64,000 nt of DNA from Cheiracanthium punctorium (GCA_038373885.1 JAWZYV010016579.1:62001-126000), one strand, 5' to 3'; positions 20,208-32,174 are shown, counted from the first letter of the stretch. Translations and numbers: made by a program. The notes: generated by a model from the letters alone, not told the origin.

Positions 20208-20224
20208 CTTTCGGTCCTTATCAG
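20208..20224 (-). other. Hammerhead-like CTGA...GAAA motif downstream of the PLE fragment
   Basis: On the minus strand the sequence is CTGATAAGGACCGAAAG: a CUGAnnA box, a tiny GG-A-CC stem-loop and GAAA. The minimal hammerhead ribozyme core has the order CUGANGA, stem II, GAAA, and PLEs are known to carry hammerhead motifs. The eighth core position is A instead of G here, and I could not build convincing stems I and III. It lies about 450 bp past the end of the PLE reading frame, on the same strand. Confidence 0.3.
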
Positions 20225-20660
20225 ACAAGCCCTTTGACTCATTGAGCAGAGGGAACTGAAAAAGATAAGCAAGCATGTTGCCACAATTAAATAAGAAAAG
20301 GTGAACAAAACCATGGCGAGGAAAAAAAGGGGAAGGGATAAAAAGAAAGGAAAATAAGGACAAACAAAAATACATAAATAAATAATAATAACAAAATAAA
20401 AAGCAAAAAGGAACGCACAAACATACACAAAAAAGAAAAACAAAAGAACATAAAACATAAAAACCCAATAATTTTTTTTTTTGTTATAACAACAAACAGG
20501 ACAACACATAAGAATTTTTTTAATAAATAAAAAATAATAAAAACCATAAAGGAAAGACAGAAATACACACATAAAAACCAAAACAAAATAAAAAAGGACA
20601 AACAAAAAAATAGATTAGGAAGGAAAGAAAAAAAAAAGGAAAATGTTAGCAGAAGGGAAA
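20225..20660. repeat. Purine-rich low-complexity tract
   Basis: The plus strand is almost all A and G for over 300 bases (aaaagaaagg, aaataaataat and similar words). The long Phe-rich frames on the minus strand (20169-20733) are by-products of this composition and are not genes. Confidence 0.7.
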
Positions 20661-20672
20661 GTGAATAGAATC

Positions 20673-21206
20673 TTACAACAGCTTCCAAGCAGAATGAACG
20701 AAAGGAATGGAAGAACCATCGTTCACAAGACATTCCAAGTGCTGGGTAATGGAAAAACCTTCCAAAAAATCAAGATCGGACAATGATTGAGGAGTGCACA
20801 ATATCTTAGCCTTAGAAAACTGAAAATGCTGATTAGAATTCCAACAATGGCAGGCAATAGAAGATCTGGAAAGCTTGTGCTTAGAAACATCTCTCATGCT
20901 CTTTGAGCCTAAATTTGAGAGCTCTTCTGGTCTGACCAATATAGCCCAAATCACAAGATCCACAAGGAATATAATAAACGCCCCAATGGTTCTCAGTAGG
21001 AATAGGATCTTTAAAGGAAGAAAATTTAAGTTTATTAACAGGTTTAAAAATGACTTTGAAACAGAAATTTTTGAGAAGTTTAGAAATTTTGTAGCATCAT
21101 ACTTAAGGGTGTAGTTCGAAGAAACAAAATCTCCCTCAAGGTCAAGGGAAACAAATTGAAATGAACTAATTGTCCCAGGGACTCGAAAAAATTCAGAATA
21201 ATTCAT
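20673..21206 (-). pseudogene. Penelope-like element, C-terminal GIY-YIG endonuclease, frameshifted (copy 1)
   Basis: In one minus-strand frame (about 21098-20890) the sequence reads KVIFKPVNKLKFSSFKDP and then GVYYIPCGSCDLGYIG, followed by QTRRALKFRLKEHE. This is the GIY-YIG motif with its downstream Arg and the CCHH-like EH of PLE endonucleases. After a one-base shift near 20895 the other frame continues SSIACHCWNSNQHFQFSKAK, then LEGFSITQHLECLVNDGSS, ending SAWKLL at 20673. That is the usual end of PLE proteins (H-x-F-x-W-x-K ... E ... N-x-D). The upstream reverse transcriptase is missing; the copy is cut near 21100. In PLEs this nuclease nicks target DNA for target-primed reverse transcription. 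Confidence 0.8.
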
Positions 21207-22833
21207 TGTAAGGTGTATTACCCTCCGTAATAAATGAAACGGCAGTGCCTTTTATAAAATCTTCAGAAAAAATTCTGTAACATGGAATTGCACAGCAAAA
21301 AATTTTTGAAAAGTGACACATCCTACTAAATTGTCTATTTTTAAGAATTTTTTTTTTTTTTTAAGTCTCGCAACTGATACGGGTTTATTGCTAATTGCAG
21401 TGTACAGTACAGCTTGTAAAGAGGCATTCTAAAAATTTAGAAGTGCATGTCATAATTAGTTTATTTGTACCAAAATCACATGATTTTTTTGAACTACACC
21501 GTTAAATCTGTTGTCTTATGACCAATAATCTTCATCACTAGTATTTTTTTAATCAAACACAATTAACAAAAAAAAAAAAAAAAAAAATAGTACTTGTGTG
21601 TTATAACAACCCTCAAAGTTCAATCATCAAGCAACTAAGGTATATTGCTAAAATGGTAGTTGTGAAATCTCCTTTGCACCTTAAGAACATCTGCCATGTT
21701 GTTGGCAGAAAGGAAAGTTTTTTTTCCAATTTCATGCTTCACAAACTTAGCAAAATTATAGTTGCCATCTTGACATAGCACTAATTTTACCAGCATGCTC
21801 TAGAGCTGCTATAATACTCAAGTATCTTGGTTGTGGATTTTTTTATACAGAAACAGACCACCATTTTTTTTTTTTTTGGGGGGGGGGGGCGCACTTCATG
21901 CCTCTTGCAGTACTGAGCAGAAAGAATTCACCATTTAGAACACAATTCAGTTTATTAAACTGCCAAATAGTTCGTCTAAATTTTGCTACATTTTCCAGGT
22001 TTATGGATACCATACCTATGGTTCAAAATAATACTAAACAGCACTTGTAACAGAGATGTAATTAAGGACACCACGAAAAAACTAAAGAATTAATGATTCA
22101 AAGAAAAAGGTAAAAGGTCAGCAAATTTTGGTGATAAAATATACAGAAACACATATCAATTCTTAACTAAGTTTGAAAATTTCACATGCCAAAGAAAGAG
22201 TAGTATACTTAGTTCACAAATAGATCTCAAGTCTTTTTCCCAACCTTCCCAACCTCAGGTAATTTTAGGACAACTGTCAATTTCCTAAGAAAAAATGCCT
22301 TCTCCAGTTATAGAAAATCACAAAAATATGTATACAACTTGAAACTTGCATTTTTGAAAAAGATAATTGCAGGAATGCAGAAAATGTTTTTACTCCAAAC
22401 ATTTCTCCCAATCCATAGGAAAATTTCCCCAAAATTTTATATGTTATAGACTTGCATAAATTCTGCATAGATATAAAAAGATCTGCAATGTACAAGTTTC
22501 ATCTTTAAAAATCTATAACTGAACTTGTATCATGCCTAGATATTTAAATGATAAACTAAGTTAAGCATTAAGTTTTATAATCTAATTCTTATGCCTAATA
22601 TCTATTTAAGTGCACAGTTTTAACTAAAAAATAAAGATTTTGATTATCTTTTCTTATAAATAGTCAATTATTGAGAAAATGCAATCATCCACTGTCTTTG
22701 TGGATGTTGTCAATAACTTTTGATGTTTTGTAGATCTTGAGTCTGGTTCTTGAAGAAAATCTAGTAAAATGATAATTTCCCCCATGAAAATATCTGTTTA
22801 AGGATGATTTTTAATATTTCTGTAGCTTTATGC
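21207..22833. other. AT-rich non-coding stretch
   Basis: No supported gene. It contains T/A homopolymers (about 21348-21362, 21570-21588) and a T-then-G run at 21865-21889. The short frames are not credible by codon structure. Confidence 0.5.
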
Positions 22834-23007
22834 CAGGTATGGGCAAACTTTGGAAAGAAGCGGGCCAAATTTTAGGATATTAGCAAAATCATGTGCCAAA
22901 CTTCAGGATATTAGCAAATTTGCAGGCCTTAAAATTGGGATTTTGAATGGTTTTATACAGGGTTTGGTGGGCCACATCCACCCAGCAGGCCAGTGGTTGC
23001 CCATATG
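22834..23007. mobile_element. Non-autonomous hAT-like element, TATGGGCAAAC ends
   Basis: The left end caggtatgggcaaac pairs with the right end, read on the minus strand as catatgggcaacc. Subterminal words agcgggccaaattt and ggtgggccacatcc are the type seen in animal hAT MITEs whose ends read like GGGCAAAC...GGCCC. Interior attttaggatattagcaaa is repeated once (about 22869 and 22901). No clear flanking 8-mer is left. Related debris lies at 30404-30465 and 44620-44725. Confidence 0.55.
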
Positions 23008-24108
23008 TGATTTATGCACTGGAGGTCCATTCCAAGAAATAAATACTTCATGAAAGAGATTATCAGATTTCATGGTTCTATTATAAATGTGATTTTCAAA
23101 AATAGAGTCAAAGATTTAAAAATGCATTCACTGCAAATTTCAAACACTTTTCAAGCACATAAACTATTTCTGATACATCAGTATGTACACCAAGGAAAAA
23201 AAGAAAAATGAGAAACGTAAAGAAAAACTAGCAGAATTTTGTAATTCATTGTTAAAATTGAAATCAGTTGTATATTTTTCTGCAAAATTTCCCCAGATCC
23301 TAGGTTGCCAGATCAGACTAATTATGCATCCCTAGATAATTGTACAAAATCTTAAAAAAATAGTATTCTTAAAAATAAAATAATATATCTAGAATATTTT
23401 CTGTCTTTATTTCAGATTTTGTCATGTTTAACATTTTTAAATATGTGTCTTTTTAATGGCATTAATCAAAAACCCATGTTGTAAAGGTCTGACTACTTAT
23501 CAGAGTACAATTGCAAAAACTACACAAGAAAAGAAAATGCCCCACTTAAAAGTGGTCAAACAGTGCAAATTAGCAGCACTGGTAAAATATTACTCTGACC
23601 CAAGGCTGGGCACCCCCCCTCTCCTCCATTTTAAACATTTTTTTATTGAAGGAAAATAACTTTATTTATTAAGAAATATGATTATATGAAAACTGGTTAA
23701 AAATACATGTTTGTTTTTCTTGTAAAAGAGCAATATTACTATCCAATATAACTACTATTAAACCAGAACAAAAATTAAGAAAGTGCATTCAGTGACCTTA
23801 TCGTTTCACTTGAAAGCAGCTTGTGAAGGGAAAAAAAAAATTGTTCAATGTCAGCAAAGAACATGGCATTAGTCACAAAGCACTGAAAAGGGTTAAGAGA
23901 AACTTGAACTGCACAACTACTAAAAAAAGAATGCATTTTATTACACTTAATCACAATTTGACGAACAACAACAAGTATTTTTGGTAATAACTTTTTTAAA
24001 TATTAATTGCATTAAAAATTCAAATATGGGAACACATATGCATTCAAAAAATTATTTACTTTAATAAACAGCTTGGATTAGTAACACATTTTAATAAATA
24101 CTTTATAG
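23008..24108. other. AT-rich non-coding stretch
   Basis: No gene recognised. The word ggctgggcaccccccctc at 23607 resembles a hAT-type end but has no partner. Confidence 0.45.
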
Positions 24109-24399
24109 TTAATTCTGCTGAAATGCAGCTGAAGTCACAGCTAATCTTTCAGCTGCTGAAGCAGATTTTCTACATAAACTAGTTTTCTGGACATTAGGCT
24201 TTAATATTTTTAAATTTTCACAAAAGCCCTGTATTCTCATATGGAAATAAGCATAAAATCTTTTTTCGTCCATAAGTAGCTCTTTTACAAGATTAAATTC
24301 ACCTAACTTTTCTTGCTGTTGAAGGGTGGGGATGGACCCAACATCCTTTTTTCCCCTCTTTTTGAAGATAGCATGTAAGCAATAATCGCTCATCCTCAC
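24109..24399 (-). pseudogene. PIF/Harbinger transposase, N-terminal part
   Basis: The 96-codon minus-strand frame contains EFNLVKELLMDEKRFYAYFH, then FCENLKILKPNVQ, then SAAERLAVTSAAF. These follow the N-terminal helical region of PIF/Harbinger transposases, where L-L-x-D-E-x-R-F-x-x-Y-F-R-M, a leucine-rich helix, and S-x-x-E-R-L-A-V-T-L-R-F-L-A-T-G occur in that order. It breaks off exactly at the E-R-L-A-V-T segment. The next part of the same protein, beginning F-L-T-R-N-E, is found on the plus strand at 29991. The DDE catalytic region is not present here. It may be one exon of an intron-bearing transposase gene that was later rearranged, or part of a second copy. Confidence 0.7.
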
Positions 24400-27300
24400 T
24401 AGAGCTTGACATTTACCCTTTTAAAGCCTTTATTAACCTTGAATGCATGTAATAGAGATATAAAAGTTAAATACAGTAACCCCGCTTCCTAGGGTCATGA
24501 AAATTGACTGTTAACAAACACATTACCCCCTAAAGTCAGATATATGTCACAACTGCAAGATGAAATATTTTGTGATACTAAATATGTCAATCTGTCAGGG
24601 ATTATGTAATAGAAAATATGTGTCTTAGTGGAAAGCATAATAGGAAATGATTATTGATTATGTGCATGCATAAATCACCAAAGAACAAAAATTAACCATT
24701 GGTGCCAAATATCCAAGTTGTTCCAATTTTTATGATTTGATCCAGTCTTTTAAAATGCTGAAAACCTTTAATGGGCTTTAGATCTGCAAAAAGATGGGAG
24801 AACTTACATTGTGATTTTTTGTATGTAGAAATGCATTCATTACATATCTCTTAATGAGATTTAAAAATAAACAAATTATGACAAAAACTTGAAAAAACTC
24901 AGTATCTTTGTACACAAACTAGTTTTATACTACTGTGAATAATAAACCTGTATATCTTGTATAAATCTTAGAAAAAATTCTGAAGCACAAAGATCACCTT
25001 ATAAATTTATAGTCAAGCATCAAGGTGTCACTTACCAAGGAAAATTTTGTGAAATACTAGGCTTAACACGTTTCATTAAATGTAAATAAAATTTTGTTAC
25101 AAAATGATGGCAGTATTTAGTTAAAGCTTTGTGCTAATACATATAAAATCTAAATTAATGCAATTGAACTGGCTCATAACAGAAGCATAGTCAGAGGAAT
25201 ATCAGGATATATCTGGCCCACAAAATTTTTTAAGTAGTTAACACAAGCTTTATGTAATGTAGAAAGTCTTTTTACTTATTTAGTTCTTTCATATTCTTCC
25301 ACCCCTCCTGAAAACTTTTCCTAATTTATCTTCTACAAGTTTAGTACAGATTTTAAAGCAATGGAACATTAAGATGTTATCTTTAGAAATAGTAAGTCAA
25401 AATTTTTATAAAATCTGGCATCCTTTATGTATACACATCTTTTTCCTACTTTAAAAAGGTCTGACCAGAGCAGATCCAGATACTGATGTTCCTTGTTGCA
25501 CTTTGTCTTCATTTTTGTGTGGGAAAAAGTTTCCTTGTCCATTTTGAAATAAGATTTGAAATGTCATGATTCACAATGGCCTGAACAGACTTTAAAAAAA
25601 TCCCTAAAAGAATCCTCAATGGATTGGGAAAATGTTGCTTTTTTGTCCTATGGGTGAGTTTTTTCTCATAATTCATTTTTACGTTTAAAATACTTTGGTA
25701 ACTCTCCACTTTCCGAAGATCATATTCATCCATCCCCAGATTGGATAATTCAACCATCAAGTTAGAAGATATTCTGAAAAATAAAATACATTATTTAGAT
25801 ATGAATTTTAAAAAATCCACTGGTGATGGTGCAGGGAAGATGAGAGCTGATAATGAGTTGAAAGTTACATTATTTAATCCAAAAAGATTGATTGAGAATT
25901 TTAACACTAAACTTAAGAATTTCAGATTTAACATGAGGAAATATTTTCCTAAAATAAGTTAAATAATATACTCAGATAAAAAACAAAAGCTTGAATATAT
26001 TTTTATACTATCATAATAAAAAATCCTTTTTTAAGAACTACAAAATTTCACAATCAAATTCACGAACATAGTGTTGTAATTGACATATAAAACTATCATT
26101 TTCTATGAAAGAAGAAGAAACGTGAGTAAAATACTCTCGTCAACTATCAGTAATTTTTTATACATAACATGGTAAGTAATATACATAAAATTTATAGATA
26201 CATATTGGGATGCAGATAACATTTAATACTCACTGTATGTATTGAAAAAATTATTTAATTAAATCATTTAATTACTTTCAGAATTTGGGATTGATTAATA
26301 ATTGCAATTGTGTACATAACTCGGGTAACAAAACCCCCACATGTTTAAATAAATAAATAAATAAATAAAAATAAGACTTAGACATACATCAAGTGCTTTA
26401 AATCTCTATTTATTAAAAAGAAACTACTCAAAACAAAGATTCATTATAACAGTCTGGTGTGATTTTAAAAAACAATTTTTTAAAGTTTTTCTTTTCTTAT
26501 ATTCTGCTCTTTCCTTTAAAAAAACAAATTTAAATTAATAAATAAAAGCATTTCATTCCCTTACATGTATAATTTATTATGTGGAAACCCATCTTGACAC
26601 AGCCCCACTTCCTGTACAAGACTACACCACCGATTGTAATGTACTGCATAATACAAAAATGTGTAAGCTATCAAAACAGGAAATTGTTGTAATTTGTATT
26701 TAAAAAAATTTAAAAGGTAAATATTTGGATGAAAAAAAAAAAAAAAAACAGCAAAACTAAAAATGTACCATAAAACCAAAATTTACGAATGCACTACATA
26801 TTTAAGAGGTAATAGAAATAACAACTTCTGTTTCCCATGAATCAGCAGAGCAAAAGGAATATAAGTTTACCAAACATCTTAATTTTCAACACCTATTAAA
26901 TATAACCATACATATATAATTCAGACACAAATATGAAAAGAACTATAATATCTAAATTTATCTACTTAATTTTTAAGAGGCCTTGAACCTTTAGAAAGTT
27001 ATGAAAATCTCTAAAAATACTTGCAAGTATATTTTTTAATGTTTCAATATATCAATAAATGATCTTTCTAATTTATATTGCCACTTTCAAAAATTTTCCA
27101 AATTCATAAGGAAATGCTAATTAAAATTTTAAAAGCTATAATTTTTTTAGATTTCACACACCGACACACAAAAATGCTTTACAAACTCTATTTTATTTCT
27201 TACACTCTACTATCACTAAAAATATTCAAGAAACACCTTTTGACATTATTAAAATATTAAATAATACAAAGTAATTACTTATATAAATTGTTTTGCACAC

Positions 27301-29200
27301 TTAATAAATTAGTTAATAAATTAAAACATTATAATAACTACTCTATATTAAAGCTTAAAAAAATGCTCGCTTTTAAACATTATTGGAATCAATTTTACAA
27401 AAAAAAAAAAAAAAAAAAAAAAACTTTAGTTTTATGTTTTTATTGGCAATCTTTAATTGGTCTTTCATGTTTAAAAAATTTTTCTTTTACATCTTCAATG
27501 CTTTTAATAAAATTATGAAAAGTTTCTAGTCCTATTACAGCACCTGGAAAACTAAGAATTTTCACAACCTCTTATTCAGTTTCATTCATTTCTTAATTTT
27601 CTGTAACCTCACGAATTGCATTCAGTGTTAGCATTTCACAGGCCAATACAATTGTTTTCAGTCCTAAGCATTGATTTTTAAAAACAATAATAAGAAATTG
27701 GGGGAAAAAAATGAAAGGCACATGTAAACACGCTCTGAAAGTAAACTTAGAAATGAAAAAAGACTTTTTAATCGGGAAACTGTTTGGAATGAAACTTGTT
27801 TAAAGGATTGTTTTAACATTGTAAGAATAGGAAAAAATTGGAAACTTCAAATTAGAACTTTTTAAGTGGAAAAACTTCTTAAGCGGGAACTTCTTAAATG
27901 GTTTTTACTGTAGTACATTGTGAATAAATAGCAGAGTTCATTCTAGGATAAAAAAAGGACAGGGTGCTCCGAGTTCTAAAAAGGGTACCTCAATAATTTT
28001 TAGGGCACTTTATTAAAAAAAGTTGATTATGTACACATAGGTAGTGTTGACACTAGAAAAAAGCCACCCCTCCCCCAGGCGGTGGGTTAAAAAAGGGAAC
28101 TTTTGAGTTCTACTAGAATGTTACAAGTATATAACATGTATAGGAACTGGTTTGTATTGATCTCAGTTTGACTAGGATTTATCAGCAAAGCTTTAACATT
28201 CTAGGGTTGTAATGTGTATTCCGACTTACAATGCATAGTTAGCTTTTTTCTTTCTTTTTTTTTTTTACCTCTTTTGGTGAAAATTTCCAGTAAAAGTAAG
28301 CAAACTAGGAAACTTTATTTGTAGACATTATTTTGCCCTAAATATGACATAAATAAAACATGCTATGGTAAATTAAATGTGTACAAAACTAAAAGTTTTT
28401 GATTAAAAAAAAAGAAGAGGCTTTAATACGATTAATTTATAATATGAATTTTCTCCTTAATTTTTTTCACGAAATTGAATTAAGTACATATTTATTATTA
28501 ATAAGAATGATAGTCGATTTATTGAAGGTGGTTTCAGAAATTTTTAGCCAGAGATGGTTTGTTAGTCAGAAGGGGAGGGGGGAACTATTACTTCTTGGTC
28601 CTCAATTTTATCACACTATCATTGGGCCAAGAGCTTTCATACTTGATCACATTCTTATTCGATATTGCATCTTTATTGGTACAAACTTTTAAACGAACAA
28701 GGACTTTCAGTGTAAGTGGATTAGCTTACATGTGTTTAGCATGTAATAAAAATAAAAAATTTTCTTTCCTCAACTCCTAAGTGAAATGCGCTCACAGTTC
28801 TGTCCCGGTCGGCTTTTCACTTGAGTCAGCAAAAAACAAAATATGCCAGAGGGACCACGTTTCAGGTTACTCACCTCGCACAAATGAAAACTAAGACAAC
28901 GAAAGAGGCAGTAACAATATTTCAATCCCAAAAAACAGAATATTTGAAAAAAGCATTTTAATAAGTAATGTCTGTGAAAAAGGTCCCATTTCATAAATGG
29001 TAATTCTGTAAAAGGGCAGTTTCAATCGATCCTGTTCTTATGATGGGGTTATTTTAATCAAGCATATTTCTGTGAATGGCCTGTATTAATAAAGGTATTG
29101 TCATGATGGGCAGCAAAACGAACCCAAAATGATGTGCAGGAAATAAAAAAAGATAACTGAAGACAAATTATAATGGAAATGTGAAAGCAGGAGTGCGTAG
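24400..29200. other. AT-rich non-coding stretch between the two Harbinger pieces
   Basis: Nearly 5 kb without a supported gene. Visible details: tacagtaaccccgcttc at 24474, similar to pogo-type ends; AAAT repeats at about 26347-26370; A-runs at 26731 and 27400-27421; ggtttttactgtag at 27900, another pogo-type end; and a polypyrimidine T-run at 28255. The frames of 60-97 codons here have AT-driven composition and no recognised motif. Confidence 0.5.
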
Positions 29201-29247
29201 AAAGAAAAGAAAAAGGGTTGCTATACACAACCCTTTTTTCTTTTCTT
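29201..29247. repeat. Short hairpin, 20 bp arms, 7 bp loop
   Basis: The arm aaagaaaagaaaaagggttg (29201-29220) is inverted at 29228-29247 with a single one-base shift in the A-run. The loop is ctataca. Such a compact near-perfect palindrome is more likely a local template-switch event than a transposon. Confidence 0.7.
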
Positions 29248-29990
29248 AAAAAAAGGCCACTGGGGGCTGCGCTCTACCAAATAGGTCTAGACTCAATAAT
29301 AATAGGGCACATAAAAAGTAGATTGTTTCCACGTAGAATGGAGTGGACGATTTCTAGAAAAAGGGCACATTTTTAGCAGGGCAGCATGTCGAGATGCAAT
29401 TTTTTATTATGAGGGCAAGAAGGGCGGCACTTATTTAAAATAAGGGCACACAAGGCAGCATTTATTTTAAAAAAAGCACAGGCAAGGTGCTGCGCCCTGT
29501 GAAATATGCCTAGACGAACCTATGGTTAGAGTACATGCAGAAACAAAGTGAATCTGTAAGATAGTTTTTATTAATGTTAGGCTGTGCACAATGAAACAAA
29601 TGTGGAAACTAATCATATTTTAATTGATTGAAAATTTTTAAAGAATTTAATAAATGTTTGAAGGCAGTACTATTTTTTTAAATTATTTTATATACAAAAT
29701 TTCTTATTTGAAAATAAATTATATATTTCCCATAATACAAGGTCATAAACATGTTTGATAATAGTACTGCTTCAATGCTGTTGCCTGAAGCAGCAAATAT
29801 GTATGCAAAATTATACATACTTCGAAAATGATAATGTATCCTTCAGGAATATCATTTGTTGTATATATTGCCATTGTTTTTTGTTTTGTTTTTCCTGGCA
29901 GCTTGACCATTCTGAAGTAATCTCTCAGATTCCTCCACTTTTTATGAAGTGTTTTACCTGAAATTAAAAATTGAAGTTATTCTTTTGCAG
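29248..29990. other. AT-rich non-coding with repeated AGGGCAC words
   Basis: Between 29260 and 29500 the words agggcac and gggcagca recur in a GC-richer block ending gtgctgcgccctgtg. It may be an old hAT-type insertion, but no boundaries are clear. The rest is AT-rich. A splice-acceptor-like ttcttttgcag lies at 29980-29990. Confidence 0.4.
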
Positions 29991-30385
29991 ATTTTTGACA
30001 AGAAATGAACAAAAATCATCAGCTTTTAGCTATAGGTTAGGTGATTTAACTGTTTGTACAATTACACAAGAGATGTGCAATGCAATTTTAGTCCATAGTT
30101 TTACCTCAGCAAAACTTAGAAAGCTTCTGAAAGCAGCAGAGAAGAATTTTATAAAAGATGGAATATTCCAAACTGCATTGGTTCAATCAATGGGAAGCTC
30201 GTTTCAATCCAGTGCCTTAGAAACACACAATTCTTCAATAATCAGAAGTCCTTTTCGGTTGTTTTACTGGCCATTGCAGATGCAAAGTATCGCTTTTTAG
30301 CTGTGGACATAAGGAGTTTTTGGGAGACATTCTGATTCTGAAATTTTTCAGAATTCAGTAATAACAAAAAGATATGTCTTTTTCC
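29991..30385 (+). pseudogene. PIF/Harbinger transposase, middle part with catalytic region, frameshifted
   Basis: The first frame reads FLTRNEQKSSAFSYRLGDLT then VCTITQEMCNAIL, matching the helix-turn-helix part of PIF/Harbinger transposases. After a shift near 30155 a second frame reads YKRWNIPNCIGSINGKLVSI, then FFNNQKSFSVVLLAIADAKY and RFLAVDI. This is the DDE region, where families usually have G-x-I-D-G-K-H; here the catalytic Asp is Asn. A further one-base shift at about 30318 is needed to read GRHSDSEIFQNSVI. Similarity stops near 30385 and the catalytic Glu region is missing. A good splice acceptor directly precedes the first residue, consistent with an exon start. It is inactive by several defects. 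Confidence 0.8.
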
Positions 30386-30403
30386 TTAAATTTGTTGGGC
30401 TGT

Positions 30404-30465
30404 GGCAGTGATGCACAGCCTATGGCCCACAGGCCAAAACTGGCCTGTAGCAACTGTTTCTTTGG
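30404..30465. mobile_element. hAT-like terminus fragment
   Basis: The sequence cagtgatgcacagcctatgg followed by cccacaggcc and ggcctgtagc resembles ends of GGCCC-type hAT MITEs and truncates the Harbinger remnant. No opposite end was found. Confidence 0.35.
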
Positions 30466-31468
30466 ATGACACTTTTATTTCCCAAATAACCTTTTTTAGT
30501 TAAACACTTTCTAAGGGGGGAAAAAAGAAAAATGTGGCTGTTTCTTTTAATACAAAAAGTACTGGCAAAGTGTGAACAAAGTTGTGAAAAAAATTGAACT
30601 TTTTTTTTTAACATACTGTTTTTCAATTTATAAAAACAATTGTAATTATGTTTTGTACTAAACAGAGAAGCATTGAGATACTTCAACAGTGTGTATAATC
30701 AACAATCATTTTCCATTAAGTTGCCATAAAACAGTGTTCCATGCATTCCCTTTGCTTGAAAGAACTGTAATAAAATAATTAACACACCCAAATATTTCAT
30801 CTCACCAGTCGGTCGCAAATATTCAAACAGTGCCACAGTCAGATATTTTTTATTTGAAGAGATTCGGATAATGCTAATTCTTTAATTAGAGGTCTTTTGC
30901 TGGAACCACTCGTTAACCTATATTGCTTGAAACTTGATGTCCTTACCTAAATGTTTATTATAAGACTATTCTACTTACAAATCGTGATCAGCTTGAAGAT
31001 ATGAAAATCCTTCAGTGATAACTTCTTAATTCAGAAAATCATCTTTGATATCAACATCTGGCTGAAATATTGGGTTAGTATTTATTATCTCTTTTCTTTT
31101 CAAATAAGCCATATGCACATCATAAAATTCGTGTAAAATGCCCTTTACACTGTACGGTTCAAAGATGAAAAATAACGTTCTAGTATTATATCATGAAAGG
31201 TATGAAAAATACTGCTCCAGTGCTGTTTAACACAATGAGACTTTCCTATATTGTCAATTCTGTTCTTTCAGAACAGTGCATGTTTTCATCAAAGTGGTCT
31301 ATTACCTTTTTTTCTGGACTATGTAGCCTTCCCGACAAAATAGCTTGTGTGTTTACATTGCAATGGAGCATTGGCCCCCAGTAAAGTACTTTTTCGATTT
31401 TATGGATGCAGACTGAAAAGGTTGTGCACTCTTAAGCTATGGCCTTAATGAAACACTTTATAAGCTAA
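30466..31468. other. AT-rich non-coding stretch
   Basis: I see no gene or repeat boundary. The small frames on both strands lack recognisable motifs. Confidence 0.45.
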
Positions 31469-31470
31469 TA

Positions 31471-32174
31471 CAGTAGAAGACCCAAAATCCGCCGATCCGA
31501 AATCCGCAAGGCTCTAAAATCCGCACTGTCTGTTCAATGTAAACAATGAAATCTGCCCTGCCAGCTGCAAGTTCAGAAAACTACAGTATAACCACAAAGT
31601 AAAACTAAATAAGCTATTCCCACTTGGAAAAAAAAATTTAGGAGTCTGTGAGCTCTAATTTTAACATTGATAACTTTCAAATGACTGACAGTGACATAAT
31701 TGACACTGAATTATGATCACATGATGCAAACTCTGACACAGTAACAAGTGAGGATGATCAAAAAGTTGATAAATTAACATTTAATGAAGGTTAGGCTGTG
31801 AGAAAGAAATATCTCAGATTTGTAGAGCAACACAGCTGTGTCATGAACAGAAAATGAAAAAAAATAAAATAAATAAATAAAAACTATAATTAGAACATCC
31901 CAAAGTCCTGAACTATTGAATATACATGTTTAAATAAGTTGTTCTATAATCCTCATAATTTTGTATATTGCATTAATCCTCTGTATTTTTATATCATGAT
32001 TCTAATTATAAGTAACATGATTTGTTTCCCTTGATCTCTATTGTATTTTTTTCTATTATTTTCTGAGGGGGGGTGGAAATAGAATAAATTTCCTATTATG
32101 ACCCAAAATCTGCAAAATTCTAAAATCTGCACAAGGTCTGGAACCAAGCTGTGCGGATTTTGGGTCTTCTACTG
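31471..32174. mobile_element. pogo/Tigger-type deletion derivative, 704 bp
   Basis: The ends cagtagaagacccaaaatcc (left, on +) and its inverse at the right are at least 22 bp long and near perfect. They are flanked by TA at 31469-31470 and 32175-32176. The outline is that of pogo/Tigger members of the Tc1/mariner superfamily. The interior keeps a plus-strand relic of a pogo transposase tail: an acidic run (NSDTVTSEDDQKVD) and then KKYLRFVEQH, like the C-terminal E-A-L-x-x-x-x-x-Y-F-E-Q-Q helix. The DNA-binding and DDE parts are gone. Confidence 0.85.

Noticed and set aside
20169..20733. Three overlapping Phe/Leu-rich minus-strand frames of 99-148 codons that look like membrane proteins
   Set aside because: They arise from a purine-rich low-complexity tract on the plus strand. 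All three frames are open at once and show no family motif.
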